32,669 nt of DNA from Verrucomicrobiota bacterium (GCA_947471985.1 CANIZL010000080.1:1-32669); one strand, 5' to 3'; counted from the first letter of the stretch, positions 1 through 10,209 are shown. Program-made: numbers and translations. The notes: generated by a model not told the origin, from the sequence alone.

Positions 1-591
1 GTTCACGTAATTTCCCCGCCAGATTTGCTCACGGCGGGCATCCGGGAAGCTGAGCAGAACCTGATCGACGATTCGTCCAGCTGCATCCCGGATCTCAACA
101 AGATTAGCGCCTCCCGCACCAAACTTCTTCCGGCTGGCCAGGCGCGGAAATATATCAGCTGCCCCGTCCCGGCAACTCCAAACCAGGATCCCGCCGGGTG
201 GCAGCACTGCGGGCCCGAGGATCTGCCGTTGCCGGTTCTGTGGTGAGTCGAGCAGACCGGGTCCGGCCTCCAGCGTCCATTCACTCAGGTCCACCGCGGT
301 CTCGCCCGGGTTAACGAACTCGATTTCCTGGGCATCCAGCGTGATCTCGGAAATCACGATCCCGGGAGCCGAAAATCGGTAGGCGGCGAGCGCCAAGTTG
401 GTATGGGTGGTTACGATCGGCGTACCCGCCCCGTTCACGGACCGTATTACCAGGGGAGCCGTGACGGTTCCATCATCGGCCGGCGGACTCGCGGGCCCGG
501 GTAGGACGGAGAGCCGCGCCGTGGTCTGCGCGGTCGCGGTGAGCACCAAAAAAATGGCGGGAAGGAGCAGGTTGCTAAGCAGGCGGAACAT
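1..591 (-). CDS. Secreted lamin-tail-domain protein, N-terminal part (runs off left edge)
   Basis: An open frame starts at ATG 591 on the minus strand and has no stop before base 1, giving 197 visible residues. An RBS-like GAGG lies 7 nt upstream of the ATG. Residues 1-21 (MFRLLSNLLLPAIFLVLTATA) form a classic Sec signal peptide with likely cleavage before QTT. From about residue 78 the text (VISEITLDAQEIEFVNPGE, then VDLSEWTLE) matches the start of a lamin-tail domain, a beta-sandwich common in large exported proteins of Verrucomicrobiota and Planctomycetota and often linked to surface or polymer-binding roles. The following ILGPAVLPPGGILVW stretch fits the same fold. The C-terminus is outside the window, so total size and other domains are unknown. 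Domain call is by motif recognition; function is inferred only as extracellular or envelope-associated. Confidence 0.75.
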   Translation of the reverse strand, partial: MFRLLSNLLLPAIFLVLTATAQTTARLSVLPGPASPPADDGTVTAPLVIRSVNGAGTPIVTTHTNLALAAYRFSAPGIVISEITLDAQEIEFVNPGETAVDLSEWTLEAGPGLLDSPQNRQRQILGPAVLPPGGILVWSCRDGAADIFPRLASRKKFGAGGANLVEIRDAAGRIVDQVLLSFPDARREQIWRGNYVN

Positions 592-875
592 GGGGAAACC
601 TCTGAGAACAACCTTTCGGGATGGGCTGGCTAATGGGATCAAAGTCTTCAAACAGTCTATCAGTTAACGTCTTCTAAAGCCTGATTCGATTCCTTGGAAT
701 GTGTGTGCAGCGCCTCGATCTGACAATATGATTCGCAATCGAAAACCATTCTTGAAATTCGGCCACGCGAGTTCACCTGTTCGGCGAGTGTAAATTGATA
801 AGGCAATTTTTCCTTTCGCGTCCAGCATGCCCCAAGCATTGCGCGGAAAGAAAAATCAGCTTCAGTGAATTTATA
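592..875. other. Intergenic AT-richer stretch
   Basis: This gap lies upstream of the lamin-tail gene and downstream of the stop of the 192-aa gene. Its base composition is visibly richer in A and T than the flanking GC-rich genes. I see no RNA gene, strong terminator hairpin or open frame of note. The lamin-tail promoter probably lies here, but no convincing -35/-10 pair can be picked by eye. Confidence 0.4.
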
Positions 876-1454
876 TCAAATACTGAGCTGCTCTCGGAGA
901 CGGACGTACGATTGCATTCGGTGCCCCTTTTCCCCAAATAGCCAGTTGCTTAATTCAGTAGATATTTCCGTGCTCATCAAATTATTTTGACGTATATAAA
1001 TAAGCCATCGAATAATAATTCCTCCGGCCTGGGCTCTGGGAACGTTCATTTCTGCTAGTAAACCATCATCGTGGGACCTCAGACGATCTGCAATGCCTTG
1101 TGTGCTTGCGATCTCCTCCTCTTGATGACGCTCAGCAGAACGCAAATCCAAGGCCGCCTCTAGCGACTTCACTTTTGAGAAGTCCGTCAGACTGGCAGTT
1201 GTTAGTTCTTGAATGAGCTTCGTGATTTGACCTCCGCTGTAGTAGTTCAATAACGGTGAATCGTATCCACTGCCTTCGATCAAGAGCCTGATACAGCAGG
1301 CGATCAAAATGGTCCGCTGATGTCCGTCCAGGCCTCGCAATAACATCGCAATTCTGGCGTCCTCATTTTTCATGTTGCTTCGTGTTGCTTCGGCAATTGC
1401 TTTCTTTCTCGACGCTCCTCGGAATGGAAAATCTGCTTTCGCGGATCGGTCCAC
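876..1454 (-). CDS. Hypothetical protein (192 aa), unrecognised, AT-rich
   Basis: I do not recognise a family. The frame gives a 192-aa soluble protein with no signal peptide or membrane segment; the middle (about residues 75-125) is charged and probably helical. The start used here is GTG 1454; ATG 1373 (MKNEDARIAML) is an alternative giving 165 aa. Neither has a good Shine-Dalgarno, so the start is uncertain. Base composition is clearly more AT-rich than the neighbouring genes, and the gene lies next to an hsdM remnant, which suggests acquired DNA or the debris of a mobile or defence region. That the frame is open over such AT-rich DNA supports a real gene, but no homology-based function can be given. 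Confidence 0.5.
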   Translation of the reverse strand: MDRSAKADFPFRGASRKKAIAEATRSNMKNEDARIAMLLRGLDGHQRTILIACCIRLLIEGSGYDSPLLNYYSGGQITKLIQELTTASLTDFSKVKSLEAALDLRSAERHQEEEIASTQGIADRLRSHDDGLLAEMNVPRAQAGGIIIRWLIYIRQNNLMSTEISTELSNWLFGEKGHRMQSYVRLREQLSI

Positions 1455-1545
1455 CTTTTTCGCAGTCTGAGGCGAACGGGCCGGTGCCGCAAGGACGATT
1501 GGAAATCCACAGCCTATTCTGGATGGTGGCGTGCGGTAAGTCGTG

Positions 1546-1734
1546 CTAGGAGCGTCCTGAGCGGCTGGGGTCGGCGATGTACTTGAAGAAGATGAGGCCC
1601 AAGACGACGTGCTTGTACTCCGCCGCGTCCATGTTGTTGCGGAGCTTGTCGGCAGTCAGCCAGATCCCGCCGCCGCGGGACTCGAAGCCCAGGTTGACGG
1701 AGGAATCAGCTTTTGTTGGTGCGGTCTTGGCCAT
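1546..1734 (-). pseudogene. hsdM: hsdM remnant: N-terminal fragment of type I restriction methyltransferase
   Basis: From ATG 1734 a 62-codon frame reads [19 protein letters not shown], then [20 protein letters not shown] and IAD before a stop. This is the hallmark N-terminal helical domain of HsdM, the methyltransferase and specificity-partner subunit of type I restriction-modification systems, normally around 500 aa. Everything after residue 55 or so is missing: the frame runs into PSRSGRS and stops, with no SAM-binding (NPPF/NPPY) domain and no hsdS or hsdR nearby. It is therefore a truncated remnant rather than a working gene. The break at about 1560 probably marks a deletion or insertion junction with the AT-rich DNA to the left. 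Confidence 0.8.
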
Positions 1735-2168
1735 CTGGATTTTTGCGGGAACAGTCTCCGGCACGCCGCCAATTGGCGGGAATCTGTATCCCCGATGAAA
1801 AGTAGGAGTCCCAAATAGGAGTAAGGCATGGCGCGACCCGCCCGGGCCATCGGCAACCACCCTCGGACGGCAACTCCAAGAACTTTGGATGTGGGTGCAG
1901 ATTGTGATTTGCGTTGGCGGGCTGGGATAGCCGCCATGGCGGGCGGTGCCAGGTTGAGTATTTCCTACCAAGACGGCGCGGCGACCCATTGCGGGATTGC
2001 CAATGCCGGGATCCGGTCCGGGTGTTCTGCGGTCGAATACCTGTTGACCGGGACGCGTTGGCGGAGCCCAATCTCGCAGAACACATGAACGCGGCCTTTC
2101 GCAACTTCACCTCGGCCCGCTGGCCCGAAACTCCGGCGGCGGGCGCGCGGTTGCCGGGCGACTAACCG
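1735..2168. other. Non-coding or degraded stretch upstream of the PSD1 gene
   Basis: About 430 nt without a gene I can support. Short frames occur on both strands, including an 86-codon plus-strand frame at 1828-2088 with AGGAG 6 nt before its ATG, but none shows recognisable protein sequence. The DNA between the hsdM remnant and the PSD1 start may be a degraded continuation of the remnant zone and should contain the promoter for the downstream plus-strand genes; no clear promoter motif is visible. Confidence 0.4.
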
Positions 2169-4952
2169 ATGCAGCACGGGACGAAAATGGCTCGGGCGGG
2201 TGGGATCCTCTTCGCGATCGTTGCGGGGGCGTGGATGGAGTTGGCGGCGCAGGGCGGGCGCACCAATGGCGCGGTGGCGCAGGGACCTGATCGGGCGGTG
2301 GCAGCGATCGAGCATTGGTCCCTGAGACCTTTGATCCAACCAGCCGTGCCGGAACGTAGCGGAGCGGGTTGGGCCAGGACGCCGATCGATCGCTTCGTTG
2401 CGGCGCGGTTGGCGGCGCAGGGATTGGTGCCGTCGGGCGCCGCGGATCGGCGGACGCTTCTGCGGCGGGTGACCTTGAATCTTACCGGCTTGCTGCCCAC
2501 GCCGGAGGAGGTGACCGCGTTCGTCGATGATCCGGATCCGCAGGCGTACGAAAAACGCGTGGCCGCGTTACTTGCGTCCCCACGGTACGGGGAGCAGTGG
2601 GCGCGGCATTGGTTGGACCTCGCAAGTTACGCGGACACCCACGGGAACGATCACGATTTCATTCGGCCGAACGCCTGGCCGTATCGCGATTACGTCATTG
2701 CGGCCTTCAACGAGGATCGGCCGTATGCGCGGTTCGTGCAGGAGCAGGTGGCGGGGGATGTCCTGTTTCCCGCGGAGCCGCAAGCCACGGTGGCGCTCGG
2801 GTTTCTCGCGGCGAGTCCGTGGGATCACACGCTCATGGTGACCGTGCGCGAGGATACCGTGGATCATCGGCAGGCCCAGGTGTTGGATCGCGACAACCTG
2901 GTCACGTCCGTGATGGGCACGTTTCAAAGCCTCACGGTGCACTGCGCGCGGTGTCACAATCACAAATTCGACCCGATCTCGCAGCGCGACTATTACGCCC
3001 TGCAGGCGGTTTTTGCCGGGGTGGATCGGGCGGATCGACCGTATGATCCCGAGCCCCGGACGCATCAGCGACGGCGCGAACTGCTGGCCCATCGGAAAAG
3101 GATCGCCACCCGCACGCCGGAGGTCCTGGCGTCGTTGGACACGCCGGCGGTGCAGCGTCAGGTCAATGATTTTGCCACGGTGGTGGAGAAGTGGGATCAG
3201 GCGTGGAGTCCGCTGGAAGTGATCAGCGTTCTGGCGACGGGGGGTGCGGCGATGACTCGCCAGGCGGATGGATCCTGGTTTGTCGATGGGCCGCGGCCAG
3301 CGCGCGATACGTATATCGTCACGGCGCGCTGGCGGAGCGGCCCGTTGCGGGCGTTGCGATTGGAGGCGTTGCCGGATGAACGGCTGCCGCAACGGGGGCC
3401 CGGGCGCTTCGACAACGGCCATTTTCACCTGACCGAATTCCGCGCCTTCCTCGCACCGCCCGGTGCGGTCAGCAATGCGGTGCCTTTGGTTTTCAGTCGG
3501 GCGACGGCTGATCAGAACGAAGGTCCCAACATGTCGGCCGCGCAGGCGATCGATGGCAATAACGACACCCATTGGGGTATTCATCCGCACTACGGCGTGC
3601 CGCATCAGGCGGTGTTCGAACTGGGCGCAGCGGTGGAGGTCGTGCCCGGCGCAACGTTTACCGTGTTGTTGGAGCATCAGGGCAGCGCGGCCGGTCACGG
3701 ACTCGGGCGCTTCCGGCTGTCAGCCAGTGGCGAACCGGCCGAAAAGGTTTATCCGGCGCCACCCCCGGCCGCGATCACTGCGCTTTTGCGGGTGCCGGCC
3801 GCGGAACGAACGGAGGCGCAATGCCGGGCACTGGCGCTGGCGGTCCTCGAAGAAAGCACCGAGCGCGAACTCGCGGCGCTCGGGACACCGCACCGGGTGT
3901 ATGCCGTGGCGAGCGACTTTCCCGCCGACGGAAATTTCAAACCGCCGGCCGGTCCGCGGCCGATCCATATTCTCGCCCGCGGCGATCTCCATCAGCCGCG
4001 GGAGTTGTTGGAGCCGGGCACCTTGGGCTGTGTCCCGGGATTGACGGGCGACTTGGGAATTCCTCCCGGCGCGGATGAATCGGCGCGGCGTGCGGCGCTG
4101 GCCCGGTGGCTGACGGATCCCCGCAATGTGCTGACCTGGCGGAGCGTCGTGAATCGCGTGTGGCAATACCATTTCGGTCGCGGCTTGTGCGATACCCCGA
4201 ATGATTTTGGCAAAATGGGCGGCACGCCGAGTCATCCGGAATTGCTGGACTGGCTGGCGATCTGGTTCCGCGACGAAGCGCATGGCTCGCTGAAGGCACT
4301 GCATCAATTGATCGTCACCAGCGCGGTCTACCGGCAATCGTCCCGGAATTCGCCCGCCGGCCTGGCGCAGGCCCGTGATCCGGACAATCGACTGCTCGCC
4401 CGGATGAACTCGCCCCGACTCAGCGCGGAAGCGGTGCGCGATACCGTCCTGCAATTGAGCGGGCGCTTGGATCTCACGATGGGTGGCCCCTCGGTGGTGC
4501 AATTTCAGCAGCGAGGGGACGCTACCTTTAATCCCGGGGGCAATCCGGCGTTTCTCGACTACGAGCACTTTGATCCGGACGCCCCGGAGAATCGGCGTCG
4601 GGCGATCTACCGCTTTCTTTTCCGCACGGTGGCGGATCCGTTCATGGACGCCCTGGATTGTCCGGATGGCGGCGCGAGTGCACCGGTGCGCAGTGTTTCC
4701 ACCACCGCGCTGCAGGCGTTTGCGCTGCTTAATGATGCGTTCTTGATCCGCCAGTGCGAGCACCTGGCGGGCCGCATCGCGCCGACAGCCCCGACGGCCG
4801 ACGCCCAGGCGGCGGCGGCCTTCCAACAAATTCTCCTGCGCCCCGCCCAGGCCCAGGAGCGGGCGCATTTTGCGACCTATATCGAAAAACACGGTCTCGC
4901 CAATGCCTGCCAACTGTTGCTCAACAGCAACGAATTCCTCTACGTGGAATGA
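2169..4952 (+). CDS. PSD1-type protein (DUF1549 + DUF1553), lacks N-terminal cytochrome domain
   Basis: A 927-aa exported protein. Residues about 7-28 look like a signal peptide; ATG 2169 is used, with ATG 2187 (MARAGG) an equally plausible start. Residues about 65-285 are DUF1549, with LLRRVTLNLTGLLPTPEEV, WLDLASYADTHG and a CxxCH heme-type motif at C259-C262-H263 followed by NHKFDP. A middle region (about 400-530) resembles a discoidin-like sandwich containing AIDGNNDTHWG. DUF1553 begins near D650 (LTWRSVVNRVWQYHFGRG) and runs to about 905. Family members usually also carry an N-terminal PSCyt1 c-type cytochrome domain; it is absent here. Biochemical function is not established; these proteins typically sit beside DUF1501 genes, as here, where the DUF1501 start overlaps this stop (ATGA). 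Confidence 0.88.
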   Translation: MQHGTKMARAGGILFAIVAGAWMELAAQGGRTNGAVAQGPDRAVAAIEHWSLRPLIQPAVPERSGAGWARTPIDRFVAARLAAQGLVPSGAADRRTLLRRVTLNLTGLLPTPEEVTAFVDDPDPQAYEKRVAALLASPRYGEQWARHWLDLASYADTHGNDHDFIRPNAWPYRDYVIAAFNEDRPYARFVQEQVAGDVLFPAEPQATVALGFLAASPWDHTLMVTVREDTVDHRQAQVLDRDNLVTSVMGTFQSLTVHCARCHNHKFDPISQRDYYALQAVFAGVDRADRPYDPEPRTHQRRRELLAHRKRIATRTPEVLASLDTPAVQRQVNDFATVVEKWDQAWSPLEVISVLATGGAAMTRQADGSWFVDGPRPARDTYIVTARWRSGPLRALRLEALPDERLPQRGPGRFDNGHFHLTEFRAFLAPPGAVSNAVPLVFSRATADQNEGPNMSAAQAIDGNNDTHWGIHPHYGVPHQAVFELGAAVEVVPGATFTVLLEHQGSAAGHGLGRFRLSASGEPAEKVYPAPPPAAITALLRVPAAERTEAQCRALALAVLEESTERELAALGTPHRVYAVASDFPADGNFKPPAGPRPIHILARGDLHQPRELLEPGTLGCVPGLTGDLGIPPGADESARRAALARWLTDPRNVLTWRSVVNRVWQYHFGRGLCDTPNDFGKMGGTPSHPELLDWLAIWFRDEAHGSLKALHQLIVTSAVYRQSSRNSPAGLAQARDPDNRLLARMNSPRLSAEAVRDTVLQLSGRLDLTMGGPSVVQFQQRGDATFNPGGNPAFLDYEHFDPDAPENRRRAIYRFLFRTVADPFMDALDCPDGGASAPVRSVSTTALQAFALLNDAFLIRQCEHLAGRIAPTAPTADAQAAAAFQQILLRPAQAQERAHFATYIEKHGLANACQLLLNSNEFLYVE

Positions 4953-6388
4953 ACCTGAACGGCTCTCCTTTCCATCGCCGCGATTTCCTGCGGCACACCG
5001 CCACCGGGCTGGGCGGGATCGCTCTGGCGTCGTTGTTGGGTCGATCCCAATCCCTCGCGGGTGCCACGGCGCAGCCCGTGCTGCATGGCGGGGTGCATCA
5101 TCGGGCCAAGGCCCGGCGGGTGATTCAGTTGTTCATGAACGGCGGCGCGAGTCCGTGCGATCTGTTCGACTACAAACCGCAGCTCATTGCCCGGCACGGA
5201 AAACCTTTTGATCCCGGAACCAGCGAGCGCGTCGAAGCGAGCATCAGCGTGCCGGGCGCCGTGATGAAGAGCCCGTTTGCATGGGCGCAACACGGGCAAT
5301 GCGGTCGCTGGGTCAGCAGCGCTTTCCCGAACACGGCGCGGGTGGTCGATGATCTCGCGTTTCTGATGGCGATGACGTCCAAGTCGAACGTCCACGGCCC
5401 CGCGGCGTACCTGCAGAACAGCGGCTTCGTTTTGCCCGGATTTCCCTGCCTCGGCGCCTGGCTGTCGTATGCGTTGGGCAGTCTGACGGAAAATGTCCCG
5501 GCCTTTATCTCGCTGCCGGATTCACGCGGGCTGCCGTATAATGGACGCAGTGCCTTCACCTCCGGCTTTCTCCCCGCGAATCATCAGGGAACGGTCATCC
5601 GGACCGCCGCCGCGGAGCCGATTTCGCATTTACGCCCGCCGGCCTCGGCCCGGCAGATCACGCCGGACAGCCGCACACAGGGATTGGCGTTGCTGCGGGA
5701 GTTGAACGAGGCCCACGCCGCGGAACATCCGGGCGATTCGCGCTTGCAGGCCCGCATTGAAAGTTATGAACTCGCGGCGCGTCTCCAATTGAGTGCCGGC
5801 GATCTGCTGGATCTTTCCGGTGAGACCGACGCGACGAAGCGCCTCTACGGCTTGGATCAGCCGGACGTCACTGGATTCGCGCGCAACTGCCTGACCGCGC
5901 GGCGGATGATTGAGCGCGGGGTGCGGTTCGTGCAGGTGTGGTCGGGGCCGGGTGGTGGCTCGGGCAATTGGGACAATCACGGGGACATTCCCTCGGAACT
6001 CGGATTCATCGCCCGGACCGCTGATCAAGCCACGGCGGCCTTGCTGGTCGATTTGAAATCGCGCGGACTGTTGGAGGACACGCTGTTGGTCTGGACCACG
6101 GAGTTTGGTCGCATGCCCTTCAGTCAGGGCGGCACGGGGCGGGATCACAACGGTGGCACGTTTGTTTCGTGGCTGGCCGGTGCGGGCGTGCAACCGGGAG
6201 TTGCGTACGGGCAGAGCGATGAATGGTCGTGGAAGGCGGCGGAGGGCGTGACGACCGGCCATGATTTCCATGCCACGATTCTGCACCTGCTCGGCATCGA
6301 CCACACGCAGCTCACGTTTCGCCACGGCGGCATCGACCGTCGTCTGACCGACGTGCATGGCCGGGTGATCCGGGAGATTCTGAGCTGA
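4949..6388 (+). CDS. DUF1501 family protein, Tat-exported (copy 1)
   Basis: A 479-aa member of DUF1501 (PF07394), related to the alkaline phosphatase/sulfatase superfamily. The start is ATG 4949, which overlaps the preceding stop as ATGA, indicating translational coupling with the PSD1 gene. The N-terminus HRRDFLR with R10-R11 followed by a hydrophobic stretch is a twin-arginine signal, implying export of a folded, possibly metal-containing protein. Conserved blocks are VIQLFMNGGASPCDLFDYKP near the N-terminus, the TEFGR motif (E385-R388), GRDHN around D399-H400 that would supply metal ligands, and the closing LHLLGIDHTQLTF and GIDRRLTDVHG. The substrate is unknown; I infer a periplasmic hydrolase-like partner of the PSD1 protein. 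Confidence 0.88.
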   Translation: MNLNGSPFHRRDFLRHTATGLGGIALASLLGRSQSLAGATAQPVLHGGVHHRAKARRVIQLFMNGGASPCDLFDYKPQLIARHGKPFDPGTSERVEASISVPGAVMKSPFAWAQHGQCGRWVSSAFPNTARVVDDLAFLMAMTSKSNVHGPAAYLQNSGFVLPGFPCLGAWLSYALGSLTENVPAFISLPDSRGLPYNGRSAFTSGFLPANHQGTVIRTAAAEPISHLRPPASARQITPDSRTQGLALLRELNEAHAAEHPGDSRLQARIESYELAARLQLSAGDLLDLSGETDATKRLYGLDQPDVTGFARNCLTARRMIERGVRFVQVWSGPGGGSGNWDNHGDIPSELGFIARTADQATAALLVDLKSRGLLEDTLLVWTTEFGRMPFSQGGTGRDHNGGTFVSWLAGAGVQPGVAYGQSDEWSWKAAEGVTTGHDFHATILHLLGIDHTQLTFRHGGIDRRLTDVHGRVIREILS

Positions 6389-6606
6389 GTCGGTGGGGCG
6401 GCGTGAACGGAACAGGTTCGGAGGTCGCGGCGCCGATGATGCAACCCCGTTGGGGTTGCGGGGGATTTTGGGGTGGCGACCCGGGGTAGCCAGCAGCGCA
6501 ACCCCGGGCTGACGGATTCAATCCCGTTGGGATAGGGGGCGAGGGGCCCGAATCCGGTGCACGGGATTTGCCTGCGCGAGGGCGCAGCGAGATAGTGTCG
6601 CTCCGC
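6389..6606. other. Intergenic gap between DUF1501 copy 1 and second PSD1 gene
   Basis: About 218 nt. It holds a compact set of palindromes (listed separately) and presumably the start signals of the second PSD1 gene. An in-frame TTG at 6568 would extend that gene 13 codons into this gap, but the extension has no signal-peptide character. Confidence 0.5.
6441..6533. repeat. Intergenic palindromic (REP-like) repeat unit
   Basis: Three inverted repeats lie in a row. GCAACCCC at 6441-6448 pairs with GGGGTTGC at 6452-6459 around a GTT loop. CCCGGGGT at 6480-6487 pairs with ACCCCGGG at 6501-6508 across 13 nt. ATCCC at 6521 pairs with GGGAT ending at 6533, again around GTT. On the minus strand the same DNA would encode NGIESVSPGLRCWLPR, a phrase resembling short dispersed repeats I associate with planctomycete and verrucomicrobial genomes. 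Only one copy is in the window, so dispersal cannot be shown here. It could also act in transcript ending or mRNA stability downstream of the DUF1501 gene. Confidence 0.6.
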
Positions 6607-9600
6607 ATGCGCTTGCCACGAACTCCCGTTTTTGCCCGGGTTCAGTCCCTTTTGATCTGCCTGCTTTGGGCGACGGCGGGTCTCGTCCGGGGCGCCGCCA
6701 CGGGCACAGCGCCGGCGTCGGCGTCGGCGCGGAGTATTGATTTCAATCGGGATATCCGACCGATTTTGGCGGAGAACTGTCTGGCCTGTCATGGACCGGA
6801 CAAGAGCAAGCGCAAGGCGGGGTTGCGGTTGGATCTCAAGGCGGACGCCACCGCCCGATTGGAGTCCGGTAAACAGGCGGTGGTGCCGGGCAATGCCGCC
6901 AGCAGTCATCTGCTCCAGGTGATTGCGTCCACGGATCCGGACGAGCAAATGCCCCCGAAGAAGACCGGGAAGCGGCTGGGACCGGAGCAGATCGAACTCC
7001 TGCGTGATTGGATTGTGCAAGGTGCGGAATTCAAGCCGCATTGGTCGTACGTGACCCCGGAGCGTCCGCTCTTGCCGGCGGTTGTCGCCACCCACTGGCC
7101 GCGCAACGAACTGGATCATTTCATTCTGGCGCGATTGGAGAAGGCCGGGCTGACGCCTTCGCCCGAAGCGGAGAAGCAGACCCTCGTTCGGCGCGTCACG
7201 CTGGATTTGACCGGACTCCCGCCCACGGTTGCGGAGGTCGACGCGTTTCTCGCCGACGAGACGCCCGCAGCGTACGAGAAGGTGGTGGATCGGCTGCTCG
7301 CCAGTCCGGCCTTCGGCGAGAAGATGGCGCTCCAGTGGCTGGACCTGGCGCGGTACGCCGACTCCGATGGCTATCACGCGGACGCGCCCCGCTCGATGTG
7401 GCAATATCGGGACTACGTCATCCGCTCATTCAACGACAACAAACCGTTCGACAAATTCACCCTGGAGCAATTGGCGGGCGATTTGCTGCCGAAGCCCACG
7501 CTGGACCAGCGCATTGCGACGGCCTTTAACCGGAACGGCATGAGCAGCACGGAGGGCGGCGCGGATCCCGACGAGTACATGAACAAGTACGTGACCGACC
7601 GGGTGAACACCTTCGGTACGGTGTTTTTGGGTTCCAGCACGGCGTGCACCGAATGCCACGATCACAAGTACGATCCTTTCACTCAGCGGGAGTACTATCA
7701 GCTTTACGACTTCTTCAACCGCGTGCCGGAACGCGGCTTGGACAGCGATCCCGCGCCGCCTTTCATCAAGGTGCCGACGGCGGAGCAGGCGGAGTCGCAG
7801 ACCCGATCGAGTGCCGAAATTGCCGCATTGGAGAAGCAGCGACGCGAATTCCTGGATCGGGCGGAGGATCCGTTGAACGCCGATCAGGCGGCCTGGGAAG
7901 AGCGGCAGCGAAAACGGCTCCACGAAGGTTGGGAAGTTCTGAAACCAGCGGTCAGCTCCGTCGCCAGCGGTGCCGCATTGGAGACTCTCGACGATCATTC
8001 GCTCTTGGTCCGCGGGACCAACGCGTCCCGCGAGACGTATCAAATCTCTGTGGAGACCGGCATGGCCGCCATTAGCGCGCTCCGTTTGGAAGCCTTAACG
8101 CACGCGAGCCTGCCGCTGAAAGGCGTCAGTCGCGGCACCAACGGTAATTTCGTGCTGACCGGTTTCGAAGTGATCGCGGAGAGCGCCGCCCCGGAACGGG
8201 AACCGGGCGTGGGGGAGATCGAATGGGGCGCGTGGTCGGCGCTCGGCCCGTTCACCGCGAGTTCGACCAAGGAAGTCTTCGAAAAGGCGTTTATCAACGA
8301 AGCGGCCGTGGATCTGACCCAAGTGTACGACAACGGCCGCTTGAAGTGGCGCGCCAGTCCAGAGTGGGCTGACGGCGTGGCCCTGCCGTTGTCCGGCGAG
8401 AACCAGGTCACCTATTTCCACCGGAAGCTGACTGTGAAAACGGCCCGGTATATCAGCGTCAGTGTGGGCAGCGATGGGGGTCTGCAAGCGTGGGTGAATG
8501 GGGCGCCGGTGCAAAACGGCCGAATTTTCCGACGCGTCGCGCCAGCACCGGACGAAATGATGGTGCGGCTGCAACCGGGCGAGAACACGCTCACGTTAAA
8601 AGTGCACCACGGTAGCGGGCTCTACGGTGTTCGTTTCGTAAGGCCGCAGCAGCCGGTCTTGAGGTATCGGGTGGAATTCGCGCTGGCGCTGGCGGATTAC
8701 AGTCAGAAGGACTTTCCCGTGCAGGCGGCGGTCGATGACCGGGCGGATACGGGTTGGGCGGTGGACGGACAGGACGAAAAACAGCGGACGAATCGACAGG
8801 CCATTTTCGTGGCCCGCAGTCCGATCATTTTCGGCGGTGGTGCGCGGCTCAGCGTGAAGTTGAAGTTTGAATCGGCGATTCCCCAGCAAGTGCTCGGGCG
8901 ATTCCGTCTTTCGGCGAGTGGGGAGGCCGGTTTGGCGGAAACCGCCGCGCTGCCAGTGCCGGTGCAGAGCGCGTTGTTTGCCGGGCGGGCTTCGGTGGGC
9001 CCGGCACCGGTGAGTATACTGCGGGAACACTACCGCGAGCAGCATTCGACGGAATTGAAGACCCTCAATGCGCGCTTGGCGGACGGGCGCAAGGCGGCGC
9101 AGGAGTTGGATGGACGGATTCCCACGCTGCGGGTCATGGAGGAAATGGCCGAGCCGCGGAGCACCCAGATTCGCATCCGTGGCGATTACCGCGCCAAGGG
9201 TGAGTCCGTGTGGGCCGGCGTGCCCCACATTCTGCCGCCGCTGCCCGTCACCGACAAAACCAATCGGTTGACGCTGGCTCGCTGGCTGGTGGATCCCGCG
9301 CATCCGCTCCTGGGCCGCGTGACAGTGAATCGCTATTGGGCCGCGTACTTCGGCACCGGCTTCGTGAAAACCGGCAATGAATTCGGCACGCAGGGCGAAA
9401 TGCCGTCGCATCCCGAGTTGCTCGATTGGCTGGCCCGCGAATTCATCGACGGCGGCTGGAACGTCAAGGCGATGCAAAAGAAGATCGTCCTGTCCGCCAC
9501 GTATCGGCAGTCGTCGAAAGCCCGACCGGAATTGCTGGAGCGCGACCCCAACAATCGCCTCCTCGCGCGGGGACCGCGGCTGCGGCTGCCGGCCGAGGTG

Positions 9601-10209
9601 ATTCGCGATTGCGCCCTCGATTACGCCGGCTTGCTGGATCGGAAACGCACCCCCGGCGGGGCCAGTGTGAAGCCGTATCAACCGGCGGGTTTGTGGGAGG
9701 AGAAAATGTTCGGTGGAAATAAATACGAGGAAAGCACCGGGCCGGATCGTTATCGCCGCAGCCTCTATACGTTGTGGAAACGCACGGTGTTGAATCCCAC
9801 CCTGATGACCTTCGACGCCCCGGATCGGGCGATCTGCACCGAACAGCGGAGTGTGACCTGCACGCCCTTGCAGGCCTTTGTCACGCTCAACGAAAAGGGC
9901 TTCATCGAGGCCGCCCGCGTCTTCGGCGAACGGATCCTGGCCGAGGGCGGGGCGGATCTGGATCAACAAATCACCTTTGCGTATCGAACGGTGCTGGCCC
10001 GGCCGCCCTCCACGCGGGAGCGACAGATCGTCGCCGAAGTCCATGCCGACATGCGGAACACGTATCAGAAGAATCTCCAGGCGGCGGTGGATTTGCTGGC
10101 GCACGGCGAGCCCCGACAGCCGGAGAAACGCAGCAGCCTCGATCTGGTGGCCTGGACCGCGGTGGCCAATCTGTTGCTGAATCTCGATGAAGCGATTGTG
10201 AAAGAGTAA
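6607..10209 (+). CDS. PSD1-type protein with PSCyt1 cytochrome, DUF1549 and DUF1553 domains
   Basis: A 1200-aa exported protein with the complete family architecture. The start chosen is ATG 6607 because it places a charged N-terminus ([11 protein letters not shown]) directly before the hydrophobic signal segment [13 protein letters not shown]; an in-frame TTG at 6568 is less likely. PSCyt1 carries the heme motif C58-L-A-C61-H62 followed by GPD, and MPPKK as possible distal ligand. DUF1549 (about 170-380) has [27 protein letters not shown] and a second CxxCH at C347-C350-H351 with DHKYDP. A long insert (about 480-760) contains a carbohydrate-binding-like beta-sandwich. DUF1553 begins near residue 885 ([12 protein letters not shown]). 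The two heme motifs suggest electron transfer at the envelope, but no reaction is established. It is followed after 17 nt by a DUF1501 gene. Confidence 0.9.
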   Translation: MRLPRTPVFARVQSLLICLLWATAGLVRGAATGTAPASASARSIDFNRDIRPILAENCLACHGPDKSKRKAGLRLDLKADATARLESGKQAVVPGNAASSHLLQVIASTDPDEQMPPKKTGKRLGPEQIELLRDWIVQGAEFKPHWSYVTPERPLLPAVVATHWPRNELDHFILARLEKAGLTPSPEAEKQTLVRRVTLDLTGLPPTVAEVDAFLADETPAAYEKVVDRLLASPAFGEKMALQWLDLARYADSDGYHADAPRSMWQYRDYVIRSFNDNKPFDKFTLEQLAGDLLPKPTLDQRIATAFNRNGMSSTEGGADPDEYMNKYVTDRVNTFGTVFLGSSTACTECHDHKYDPFTQREYYQLYDFFNRVPERGLDSDPAPPFIKVPTAEQAESQTRSSAEIAALEKQRREFLDRAEDPLNADQAAWEERQRKRLHEGWEVLKPAVSSVASGAALETLDDHSLLVRGTNASRETYQISVETGMAAISALRLEALTHASLPLKGVSRGTNGNFVLTGFEVIAESAAPEREPGVGEIEWGAWSALGPFTASSTKEVFEKAFINEAAVDLTQVYDNGRLKWRASPEWADGVALPLSGENQVTYFHRKLTVKTARYISVSVGSDGGLQAWVNGAPVQNGRIFRRVAPAPDEMMVRLQPGENTLTLKVHHGSGLYGVRFVRPQQPVLRYRVEFALALADYSQKDFPVQAAVDDRADTGWAVDGQDEKQRTNRQAIFVARSPIIFGGGARLSVKLKFESAIPQQVLGRFRLSASGEAGLAETAALPVPVQSALFAGRASVGPAPVSILREHYREQHSTELKTLNARLADGRKAAQELDGRIPTLRVMEEMAEPRSTQIRIRGDYRAKGESVWAGVPHILPPLPVTDKTNRLTLARWLVDPAHPLLGRVTVNRYWAAYFGTGFVKTGNEFGTQGEMPSHPELLDWLAREFIDGGWNVKAMQKKIVLSATYRQSSKARPELLERDPNNRLLARGPRLRLPAEVIRDCALDYAGLLDRKRTPGGASVKPYQPAGLWEEKMFGGNKYEESTGPDRYRRSLYTLWKRTVLNPTLMTFDAPDRAICTEQRSVTCTPLQAFVTLNEKGFIEAARVFGERILAEGGADLDQQITFAYRTVLARPPSTRERQIVAEVHADMRNTYQKNLQAAVDLLAHGEPRQPEKRSSLDLVAWTAVANLLLNLDEAIVKE

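Noticed and set aside
1828-2088. 86-codon plus-strand frame with AGGAG ahead of its ATG
   Set aside because: Good Shine-Dalgarno spacing, but the peptide shows no recognisable protein pattern and other frames over the same DNA are equally open because of high GC. Kept as non-coding.
2568-3698. 376-codon minus-strand frame opposite the first PSD1 gene
   Set aside because: It is rich in Arg, His and Pro without domain motifs, as expected for the antisense of a GC-rich gene; the plus-strand frame has clear DUF1549/DUF1553 motifs.
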